A stretch of 64,000 nt of DNA from Ahaetulla prasina (lineage: Eukaryota > Chordata > Lepidosauria > Squamata > Colubridae): NCBI RefSeq assembly GCF_028640845.1, contig NC_080539.1, positions 179,689,459 to 179,753,458 on the forward strand, read 5' to 3'. Below, piece after piece: positions 24,433 through 36,400 of this stretch. Each line of letters begins with the position of its first letter. The first letter of the stretch is position 1. The notes beneath the pieces were generated by a model. It saw only the letters and a list, made by a program, of their open reading frames with translations. It was not told the origin of the DNA and did not search any database. The position numbers and the translations under genes are program-made.

Positions 24433-27400
24433 CTCTCCCTTCCTCCCTCCCTCCCTCCCTCCCTCCCTCCCTCCCTTTTTTGATAATGTTACCAGAAATT
24501 TTAAAACTTTTAAAACTTGGAAAAATTGGCAGGGCAAAAAACCCAAGAATTAAATTAAAATTATTACGGGATGCAAAAGAAAGAGGGGGATTCGGCCTAC
24601 CAGCTTTAGTTTGGGTAAGTGATTGCCTCACCTCAAAAATAGAAGATTGTTGACACTAGAAGGACATGATCTCCAAATAGGATGGCACACTATCATCTGG
24701 GAAGAGAAGTACAAAGTCCACCAGTACTTCCAAAGGCTCTATATTAGGAGGGCGCTTTTAGATATTTGGATTAAAACCAAAAGAAGCAATTATATAGAGA
24801 TCCCTAACTGGATATTGATAGTAGAAATGCTGACATATACTAATTTTCTTAAAGCAGGAGGGGCTGTTACATATAAAGAATTATTAAATGTGAAAGGAAT
24901 AAATCAAGGAATAAGTTAAAGGAAGAAGGAATTGAATTAGAATGGTTGGTATATTTACAAATACAGTCTAAATTTATGAAGGATAAAAAAGTGGGATATA
25001 AAATTAGAATCATCAGAATTGTTTAAAATTTTATTAAGTATGGAGGGAAAGGCCATAAAAAATCGTACCGTTTTTTTATTAGAACAAGCATGTCATGTTC
25101 TAATCGTACTATTAGAACAAGACATGCTTGAAGAACAAGTTAAGGAGACTATGATAACTTGGAGTAAATGTTTTGGGTACAGTATTGATCTGGATAATTG
25201 GCAAAATCTTTGGGGAAAATATATCAAAATTACACTGGCAGCTTCTTACAAAGAAAACCTGTATAAAATGTTTTACAGGTGGCATTTTCCACCCACAAGA
25301 TTGGCAAAATTGGTAAAAAAATATTCTCCAATTTGTTGGAAATGTGAGGTGGAGTTAGGGTCATATTATCATATGTGGTGGGAATGCCCAAAAGCAAAAA
25401 GCAAATAAGGAGCTGGGTAGAAGAGATGCTAATGGTCAAAATAGAGGTCAAGCAGAATTTTTCTTATTGGGCATGGTGGATGACAAATATGACAAATATA
25501 ACATTGCATATACTAACTGTGGCAAGATTAGCATTTGTTCAAAAATGGAAGTGTAAAGAAATACTCTCAGAAGAAGTAATATGTAAAATTTTCAGCTGTG
25601 CAGAGATGGACAGACTCACTTTAGAACTCAAAGACAAAAGTGAATCAAGGTACTATGAAGTATGACTGGCTAGACAAGAGGAAGAATGAACGTCTGGAAA
25701 TGTATATATAAATGTATATTGAACTTGTGAGTGTAATATAGGTTTATTAAATATGTGTATAGCTGTAGAGGAAGTAATACATTGTATACCTGATATATAA
25801 TGAAGTAGGAGCTATGTAAATTTGTATATAGATTGAGGAATATATGACTTATTAACATGAATTTGATGCAAATGTTAGAAACCAGAGATGTCGAGCAATG
25901 TCCAATATTTTTGTTTTTTAAACTAATAAAATATTTAATAAAAATAAATAAATAAATAGTTGATTAGAGATAAAACTATAATTATATTTAATTTAAATAA
26001 AAGTAAATTGAATGACAAAAAAAGAAAGAAAGAAAAGAAAAATTGGAATGAAGTTGCCAGGAGAAACTTATTTACTGATGCTGCCTATTATAAATTTTTT
26101 GTCATAATTTTTTTCCCCTAGTCTTTCAGGATGTTCATGTGATGATATTTATTGGGTTTGGTTTCCTGATGACCTTCCTGAAAAAATATGGCTTCAGCAG
26201 TGTTGGCATCAACTTGCTCATTGCTGCCTTGGGCCTTCAGTGGGGCATCCTCTTACAAGGATTTTGGCACATGGTATCGAATAGTGTCAATAATACCATT
26301 GAAAGGTAAGAAGTATACCCTGGGAAGCACAAGTGACTTGAATATTAAGATTGGTTACCAAGAGTTTCCTACAAGTGAATTTCTAATAGAATTCCCAGAA
26401 ATTTGACTGATTTTAAATCTATATTCACTGCTTTTCTTTCACGATGTTCAGGAGCAGACTAGACATGATAACAGGTTTTTTTTCTGCGGCTGTTTCACCT
26501 CACCTTTTTCCAAATTTTCCTTGTAATGTCTTCTGCAGTATAGTATTAGCAATAGCACTTAGACTTATATACTGCTTCGTAGCACTTTATAGCCCTCTCT
26601 AAGTGGTTTACAGAGTCAGCGTATTGCCCACAACAATTTGGGTCCTCATTTTACTAACTCAGAAGGATGGAAGGCTGAGTCATCCTTGAGCCAGTAAGGA
26701 TCAAACCCCTGGCAGTGGGCAGAGTCAGCCTGCAATACTGCATTCTAACTACTGTGCTATCACAGCTCTTAAAATGTAAATTTCAAGGCAAAGAAGCACT
26801 TTATAAGAGAAATACAGAAAGAGAATAAAAAGAGAAAGAAGGCAGTTCTGTACTTCTTATAATAACTGGTTTTGGCACCCAAACTTTTTTATGGTCAAAT
26901 TGCTCATTATTTGTTCAGAAGGTATTGTTTACACATCTTCTTATATCTTTAATACACCATCAGATAATAAATAGGAGCAATAGCAGGGGTGAAATGCTCC
27001 TGGTTTGGACCGGATCGCCCGGACCAGAGAACCAGTAGCAAAAATCCCTGCCCCCTCCCCATGCCCAGCTCAGCCGCGCGATCATCAGAGGTTTTTTTTT
27101 TTTAACTTTTAAAAGCATTTTTTCTTCGGCCAAAAAATGCTTTTAAAAGTTTAAAAAAACCACCCTCTGATGATCACACAGCTCAGCTGGGATCATCAGA
27201 GACTCTTTGGCCGAAGAGGTTGTAGAAAAAAATGCTTTTAAAAGTTAAAAAATAAAAAGTTGGCCACGCCCACCCAGGCACATTACCCCCCCCAAGCCAC
27301 GCCCACAGAACCAGTAATAACAAATTTTACATTTCACCACTGAGCAAGAGTACTCATCCTAAGAATAAGATCCTATGCTCTTAGCAATGCGCTCAGCAAT

Positions 27401-30400
27401 GATACTGAGTCAACAACTGTTTTTAATTTGGATTCAGACCTGGAACTCCTTCATCTAGTTCTTGAGAAAGCTGACATCTAAGGCCACAATCAGAAAATAA
27501 AGCAGTGTAAAGCCAGCTAGAGCCAGCAAGCTCGACTTAAGGAGCATCCTGCTAATTGAAGTAACGGAAGATATGTAGGATGCCCCCGGGGCTTGGAAAA
27601 GTAACTAGCACAGTATTGACTCAGCAGGGTTTTCATGATTCTCTGTCTTCGAATACACAATTATAAAACTTTCCTGAAAGCAGAATTCATTCATTAAGTT
27701 TTAGCACCTCTTTTCTTTCTTTCTTTCTACCTCCTGTTGAGTTTACTTTTATGTCAATCAATATATTCAGTCAATGAACAGCAAAGATACAAAATTTTGA
27801 GAAAATAAGAATGGATTTATTATGACCTTAAAACAAATAAAAGCAGAAATTCACGAAGCCAGGATAACTATTTTAAATAAAAAACATGTGCATCTTTATG
27901 TGCTTTATTAATAGTCGCTATGTAAATACACATATAACCTATATGTTTTTATTTTTTCTCATTAAATCGAAAGTATGATAAATGCAGACTTCAGCACAGC
28001 AGCTGTCCTGATCTCATTTGGAGCCATCCTGGGGAAAACAAGTCCAGTTCAGATGCTGATTTTAACAATGTTTGAAATTACTATATTTGTATGCAATGAG
28101 CATCTTGTGGTGAACGTGCTACAGGTAGGAATTTTCTGGCTTCTATTTTACTGTGATCTACATGTCATTTTATAAAGGACCCTGTCTTCTAGGTCACTTT
28201 TTTATTTTTGGTATGCTGGGCTTTAAGACCTTCTCTGACAATGTCTACCTTGTCTGTCTTGCTTTGGAAGAACATTTTGATTTGAGTGCTGCATTATATT
28301 TCCATGAAATAGAAATGCTCAGTTCTGAAAAATTGTACGGGTCTTTTGTCTTTTTTCCCCATGCAGAAAAAAAATCAGCTTTAATGAAAAGCAAACCCCA
28401 TTGGGTGAAAATTAATCAGTAAGAGGGAGATGAAAATTAAAAGTCCACCAGGTCTATTCCACTCTAGATTAGGGACCACCAGACAGGGTTTTTTTTTTTT
28501 ATCCAGGATCTATTTCCATACCATAACAGAATGCATTAAGAAAGAATCAACATTTCCGCAGAGAAAATTAAAGAAACAGATCTCTTCTTTAGAAATCTGC
28601 CCTCTCCATGCCAAGTGTTTCCAGCAAGAGAAGGCACCTCCAACAAATCCAAGAAATGGATGACTCTAGAATTTGCTCTAGAATATAGACTCTAGAATAT
28701 AGAATAGAAGGGGACGACAGAGAACGAGGTGGCTGGATGGAGTCACTGAAGCAGTAGGCATGAGTTTAAATTGACTCCAGAGGATGGTAGAGGACAGGAA
28801 GGCCTGGAGGAACGTTGTCCATGGGGTTGCGATGGGTTGGACATGACTTCGCAACTAATAACAAGAATTTGCTAAGTAATTCCTAACCCATCTTCTCTCA
28901 GGAACAGCCAGCCAATACATCTCCCAGTTTATTTACTTATCAAATTTATATCATCTCACAAATGTGACCCTGTGCAGCATAGAATAAAACAAACAGAATA
29001 AATCTAAAACAACAATTTAAAATAATTCAACATAAATATAAATAAGATCGTGGGAGAAACTTACACACATACAACCATTTCCTGGTTGCCATTGGTCAGT
29101 TTCATCCATGAAAATCTTCCTGTTGGTTTTCCTATTCTAAAAGGTAATACTGAGTTCAGAAGCAATGTGTGGCTGAATACACTAAGCTGTATGCAAGCGG
29201 AATTGGATTGCCCTCTGCTTTCTCTGCTTTGTAAGTATCCAGAGGGCATTCAGATGACCATCTTAAATCCAGTCCCTTCTGAGCCAGGACAAGACAAAAC
29301 AATGCCGAACATATGAGGTTGCTTGAAGTAGAGGTGAAATTTATTTCTAATAGCACAATATAGGAAAAGTACCAGATCAGCAATCGGAAGTGGACCCTGA
29401 GTCCTCCCCCACACCCCCATAAGTTCCTTATATAGGAAAACTTGCCTTTGTTCTATGAAGAACATGCCTTCGACGTGACTTGAGCTTAACTCATAGAATC
29501 ATCTGCTACAATGTCCTTCCTGTTGAAGACTACTTCAGCTTCAATCGCAACAATACACGAGCCCACAATAGATTCAAGCTTAATGTGAACCGCTCCAATC
29601 TTGATTGCAGAAAATATGACTTCAGTAACAGAGTTGTTAATGCCTGGAATGCAATACCGGACTCTCTGGTCTCTTCCCAAAATCCCCAAAGCTTTAACCA
29701 AATACTATTTACTATTGACCTCACCCCATTCCTAAGAGGTCTGGAAGGGGCGTGCATAAGAGCACCAGTGTGCCTACCGCTCCTGTCCAAATGTTCCCTT
29801 TAATTATATCCAATTTGTATAATTTACATACTTATGTTTATATATATACATATAAACATATATAGGAAGAGTACCAGATCAGCAATTGGAAGTGGACACC
29901 CTAGTCCTCCCCAACACCCCCGTAAGTTCCTTATATAGGAAAACTTGCCTTTGTTCTATGAAGAACATGCCTTCGACATGACCTGGGCTTAACTCATAGA
30001 ATCATCTGTTACAATGTCCTTCCTGTTGAAGACTACTTCAGCTTCAATTGCAACAATACACGAGCACACAACAGATTTAAGCTTAATGTGAACCGCTCCA
30101 ATCTTGATTGCAGAAAATATGACTTCAGAAACAGAGTTGTTAATGCCTGGAATGCACTACCTGACACTGTGGTCTCTTCCCAAAGTCCCCAAAGCTTTAA
30201 CCAAAAACTATCTACTATTGACCTCACCCCATTCCTAAGAGGTCTGTAAGTGGCGTGCATAAGAGCACCAACCTGCCTACCGTTCCTGTCCTAATGTTCC
30301 TTTAATTATATCAATTTGTATAATTTACATACTTATGTTTATATATATGCTTATATATACTGTTGTGACAAAATAAATAAAGATAGGCAGAGCAAACCTG

Positions 30401-30463
30401 CCCTTTAGAAATTGACTGGTTCTCCAAAGGGAATCATTCTAGGGTCAGGTGCCCTGCTGAGTT

Positions 30464-30498
<35 letters not shown>

Positions 30499-33400
30499 TT
30501 TGATTTGATTTTATACCGCCCTTCTCCCGAAGGACTCAGAGGCGGTGTACAGGCATAATAAAACCGACAATACAATATACAAGTTTAAAATACGATTTAA
30601 AAACTTATTTAAATTAGCCCAATGATTAAAATTTACCATACTAAAAACCCGTTTAAAATTAATAAATTTAACATTAAAATCCCAATTTAAGCCAGCCAGC
30701 GGATAAAAGATGAGTCTTGAGTTCGCGATGAAATGTCCGAAGGTCAGGTATTTGGCGTAAACCGGGAAGCTCGTTCCAGAGTGTGGAGCCCCCACAGAAG
30801 GCCCTTCCCTGGGGCCGCCAGCCGACATTGTTTGGCGGACGGCACCCTGAGAAGTCCCTCTCTATGGGGCGTATGGGTCAGTGGGGCGTGTGGTAACAGC
30901 AGGCGGTCCCGTAAGTACCCAGGTCCTAAGCCATGGAGCGATTTAAAGGTCATAACCAACACCTTAAAGTGCACCCGGAAGGCCACAGGCAGCCAGTGCA
31001 GTCTGCGCAGGAGGCGGTGTTACATGGGAGCTACGCGTAGCTCCTCTATAACCAGCAGCTGCATTCTGGACTAACTGAAGCCTCCGAGCGCACTTCAAGG
31101 GGCCCATGTAGAGAGCATTACAGTAATCAGCGAGAGGTAGCAGGCGCATGAGTGACTGTGCATAAGGCATCCCGATCAAGGAAGGCGCAACTGCGAACCA
31201 GGCGAACCTGGTGGAAGGCCCTCCTGGAGCGGCCGTCAAATGGTCTTCAAGCGACAGCCGATCATCCAGGAGGACACCCAAGTTGCACCCTATCCTTTGG
31301 GGCCAGTAACTCGCCTCCAACAGCCAGCGCGGCTGCAGCTGACTGAATCGGGTGCCGGCATCCACAGCCACTCCGTCTTGGAGGATTAAGCTTGAGCCTG
31401 TTTCTCCCCATCCAGACCCGTACAGCTTCCAAACACGGGACAGCACTTCAACAACTTCATTGGGGTGGTCCGGGTGGAAAAGTACAGCTGGGTGTCGTCA
31501 GCGTACTGCTGGTATCTCACCCGAAACCACTGATGATCTCACCCAGCGGCTTCATGTAGATGTTGAACAGCAGGCGAGAGAATCGACCCTGTGGGACCCC
31601 ACAAGTGAGGCCCCTCGCGGTCGACCTCTGCCCCCTGTCAACACCGTCTGCGACCGGTCAGAGAGATAGGAGGAGAACCACCGATATCGGTGCCTCCCTC
31701 CCAATCCCCCAACGGCGCAGCAGGATACCATGATCGATGGTATCGAGCGCGCTGAGAGGTCTAATAGGACCAGGGCAGAGGAATATCCCTGTCCCTGGCC
31801 CTCCAGAGATCATCCACCAATGCGACCAAAGCTGTCTCCGTGCTGTATCCGGGTCGGAAGCGGACTGGAGCAGGTCTAGATAGACATCTTCATCCAGGTG
31901 TTGGGGCAGCTGTCGCGCCACGGCACTCTCTACAACCGCAACAAAGCGAAGGTTGGAACTGGGCGATAATTACCCAAAATAGCTGGGTCCAAAGAGGGCT
32001 TCTTAAGGAGGGTCTCACCACCGCCTCTTTCAAGGCGGCAGGAAAACCCGTCCAACAAAAGCGTTGATAATCCTCTGGAGCCAGCCTCGTGTCACCGCCT
32101 GAGTGGCCAGTACCAGCCAGGAAGGACACGGGTCCAGTAAACATGTCGTGCCGTGAAGCCTCCCCAACAACCTGTCACGTCCTCGGGAGCCACAGGGTCA
32201 AACTCATCCCAAATGTGCTCAACAAGGCGTGCCTCCTCTCCCTCGCTTGGATCATCCCAAATTCGGTCCAGACCGTCCCTCAGCTGGCGATTTTATCGTA
32301 TAGATAACCACTAAACTCCTCGGCTCGTCCCTGCAAAGGTCATCCGCACCTCCTGATGTGGGAAGGCGGGTCACCCAGCTGGGCGGCGGGCGGTTATCTG
32401 CCGACGCAATGAGGGTGGGCGTAGGGCGCCTCGCTTCCCTCATTGCCACTAGGTAGGTCCTAGAATAGGTCTAACTAGTGTCCGATCAACTTGCGACTGG
32501 ACCTCCAGGTGCTCTCTAGGCGTCTTCTCCGGCGTTTCATCTCCCTCAGCCCCTCGGAGAACCAAGGGGCCGGACGAGATCTACGCCGGGTCAGAGGCCG
32601 CAAAGGCGCGACACGGTCCAGGGCCCCGGCCGCTTAGGAATGGTCCTCTTAGGAATGGGGTGAGGTCAATAGTAGAAAGTTTTTGGTTAAAGCTTTTAGG
32701 ATTATGGGAAGAGACCACAGAGTCAGGTAAAGTATTCCAAGCACTGATGATTCTGTTGCAGAAGTCATATTTTCTGCAATCTAGATTAAAGCGGTTTACA
32801 TTAAGTTAAAATCTATTGGTTGCCCTTCTATTATTGCAATTAAAGCTGAAGTAGTCTTTGACAGGAAGGACATTACAATAGATGATTCTGTGAGTTAAAC
32901 TTAGGTCTTGTCGAAGGCGACGGAGTTCCAAGTTTTCTAAGCCTAGGATTTCAAGTCTGGTGGGATAAGGTATTTTGTTGTTTTCAGAGGAATGGAGAAC
33001 TCTTCTTGTAAAATATTTCTGGACACGTTCAATTGTATTGATGTCAGAGATGTGGTGAGGGTTCCAAACAGGTGAGCTGTATTCTAGGATTGGTCTAGCA
33101 AATGTTTTATATGCTCTGGTTAGTAGTGTGGTGTTTTGGAAAAGAAGCTACATAAAATTAGGTTTACAACTCTTAGAGCTTTTTTGCTATGTAGTTGCAG
33201 TGGGCTTTGGCACTTAGATCATTTGACATGAAAACTCCAAGGTCTTTAACGGGATGGGGTCGTCTGTAAGGTAATGTCCATCTAGTATGTACTTAGTTTT
33301 AGGGTTCTTTTTCCTATATGTAAGACTGAGCATTTGCTGGTTGAAATTTGGAGCTGCCAATTTTAGACCAAGCGGTTAGATGGTCAAGGTCGTTTTGAAT

Positions 33401-36400
33401 GATAGAAGTGTTGTCTGTGGTGTTAAATAGTTTGACATCGTCAGCAAAGAGAACACAATTACTTGAGATATGGTCACAAAGATCATTAATGTATAGAATA
33501 AAGAGTGTTGGTCCAAGGACGCTGCCTTGAGGAACGCCACTCTTGACAGGAACAGGATTTGATAAAGCATTGCCAATTTTGACCACTTGTTGTCTGTTAG
33601 ACAGAAAAGCAGATATCCATTTGTGGAGGGGTCCTGAGATGCCATAGGATGTTAGTTTAAGGAGAAGTTTATTGTGTACTACTGAGTCAAAAGCTTTGCA
33701 GAAGTCTATGTAGATTGCATCTATTGATTTGCCTTGATCTAGATTTCAAGTCCATATGATTTTGCAGTGGAGAAATTGTAAGTTACATGATAACTTTTTC
33801 CTGAAACCAAATTGTTTGTTGGAGAGTAGGTTGTTAGTTTCTAAGTGTGAGGTAATGGATTGGTTGATGATAGATTCCATGACTTTGCAGGTGACGCAGC
33901 AAAGGGAGATCGGTCTGTAGTTTTCGACTAAGCTGGGGTCTCCTTTTTTGAAGATGGGGATGACTGTGGCTAGTGACCAAAATTTGGGAAGAGAACTGGT
34001 AGTGAAAGCTTTATCAAAGATAATACTTAGGGGTTCAGCTATATTAATGGAAAGTTTTTTTAAGAAATATGCACATAGTCCATCGGGTCCAATAGAAAGC
34101 GATGGTTTTAAGTTGTGAAGAGCTTTACCAACATTGTCTTCTGTGAAATCTATATGAGTTAAATCATGTAGTTTTCCACTTATTTTCTGCTCAATTAGCA
34201 TTATACATAGAAGTGGCAGTCTCATAGAGGAAAGGATCTTTTGTTTATTAATGGCTGAAATCTCTGGCATCCCGAAAGGAATGTTACCTGAATGGGCTGC
34301 TGCCTTTGATCAATTTCAGCCTCTTCGTCAACTTTGTTACCTTTTGTTTTAGTATAATTTCTCATCTTTAGCTTTGTGGCTGTGAGATTGGGACTGAGGA
34401 ATAAGAGAAGACTGAATGTCAGGGAAGACTGGGGAATGGGACAGATGTTTGCCAAAGACCATGAACTGAACAAAAGTCAGAGTCTTGGGATCAGAGCTCC
34501 AGACACCAAACACAGGCACCAAATCTTTGTATCCATCTTTATTATCTTGCTGTGCCACAAGATTCCTCTCCTCAAATCCACAACTTTCCATGACTACAGA
34601 GATCCTGGGAAAAACGAATTTGGGGAAATCGAAAGACACAGCATGGATTCCTTATTCGCCCAACAAATAATGAATTTCACTCCTGCAAGTTCAGGTAGTG
34701 ATAACACCAAGACCACTCCCACTAACTGGGCAAACCACTAGAACAGTGATGGCTAACCTTTTTGCCATCGTGTGCCAGGACGGAGGGTGTGGGGGGGGTT
34801 GCGTGCATGCATGCCCACACCCATAATTCTATGCACTTCTCCCTGCGCATGTATGCACGACCCACCCCCCCCGCTCTCCCCGCTCCTGGCATGCAATGGC
34901 CCGGTAAGCCCGTTTTTCTCTCTTTCTCTTTTCTCACTCCAGAGCCTTTCTAGAAGTCTGGGGAGGGTGAAAATGGCCTTCCCCACCCCCCGGAGGTCCT
35001 TTGGAGGCTGAAAATGGCCTGCTTGCCAACTTCCAGTGGGACTGGAAGGCCCATTTTTTGGTGGGACTGGAAGTTGGCAAATGGGCCATTTTCGGCCTCT
35101 GGAAGACCTCCATGGGGGATGCTGTTTTTGTCCTCCCCAGACTCCTAGAGAGGCCCTGGAGGCTGGGGACACCAAAAAATGGGCCTTCCAGTCCCACCAG
35201 AAGTTGGCAAATGGGCTGTTTTCGACTTTCAGAGGACCGCCAGGGGGTGGGGGATGGGGAAGGCCATTTCGCCCTCCCCAGAATCCTAGAGCCAGGTGTG
35301 AGAGAAAAACGGGCCTTCCCCACCACCACCCCGAAGCGCTCTGGAGGCAGGAAACAGCCTTTTTCCCTACTTCTGGTGGGTCCAGAAGGCCCAAAAATCA
35401 GCTGGCCGGCATGTGCATGCGCACTGGAGTTGAGATCATGTGCCCACTGATATGGCTATGCATGCCACCTGTGGCACACATGCCACAGGTTCACCACACG
35501 GTACTAGAATATAAAATGTGAGCAAACCCCACCCCCTACTAGTAACATCATCATACTGATGATGTTACTTAGTTTGGATAATGAAAGGTCTGCAAGACAA
35601 CAGCCAAGCTTATTGCCAAGATTTATAATTACTAGAGGAGGTTTTTGTTGCATGTACTGTTGTCTCCAGAAAAATAATCTGCAACAGAAAATAGTGCATA
35701 TTCCCTCCCCCCAAGCTGAATAAATTAATTGAATTGCTTCAACGTGGTAAGCCCAATCAAATATTTCAAACATTTCAGTTTAATTTCAATTAATCTCCAT
35801 CTGGTTTTTTCCCCCTATTCAATCATATCCAATTCTTGGAGATTGCTTGGACAAATCTCTATTTTTCTTGGCAAGGTTTTTCAGAAGTGATTTGCCATTG
35901 CCTTCTTCCTAGAGCTGAGAGAAAATGACAGGCCCAAGTTAATTATAATAATAATAATAACAACAACAACAACAACAACAAAAACAACAGAGTTGGAAGG
36001 GACCTTGGAGGCCTTCTAGTCCAACCCCCTGCCCAAGCAGGAAACCCTACACTATCTCAGACAGATCACCCAGCTAACTTTGTGCACAAGCTGGGTTTAG
36101 ATCTCATGTCCCCCCAATTTCTAGCCAAATTGGCTTTCCCAAGTTTGATATTTTCTGGATAGCTTATGTCCATTCAAAGCAGAAATACAGGTCTGATCTT
36201 TAATTTTAACTGTTAGCTTTCATAATTTTTAACAGACAGAACACTGGCCTATCTAACAAAATGGAATTCAATGGTGAGAAAAGTAAAGTTTTACACTTAG
36301 GCAAGAAAAAACAGATACACAGGTACAGATTAGGTGGGACCTGACTCAATAGCAGTAATTGCAAGAGGGATCTTAATGTCCTAGTGGACTTAAATATGAG

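Larger units (their letters stand above)
15680..26121 (+). other. RHAG: RHAG intron 1 (10.4 kb)
   Basis: GTAAGT to CCCTAG. Holds small hAT elements (16329, 16761, 17961), a minus-strand Sauria SINE, LINE pieces of the L1, L2-like and family B types, and a compound tetranucleotide microsatellite. I recognise nothing in 18093-19469 and little in 23272-24290. Confidence 0.9.
26306..27973 (+). other. RHAG: RHAG intron 2
   Basis: GTAAGA to AAG. Contains a minus-strand tRNA SINE (26540-26768) and an hAT element (26984-27342). Nothing else recognised. Confidence 0.9.

Noticed and set aside
24247..24653. Long frames of Pro/Ser/Leu/Phe or Lys/Arg/Glu/Gly on both strands
   Set aside because: They are translations of the tetranucleotide microsatellite, with no non-repetitive domain.
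34753..35394. 213-codon frame on the minus strand
   Set aside because: Lies inside the GC-rich hAT element. High GC lowers stop frequency, frames are open on both strands, and there is no transposase motif.
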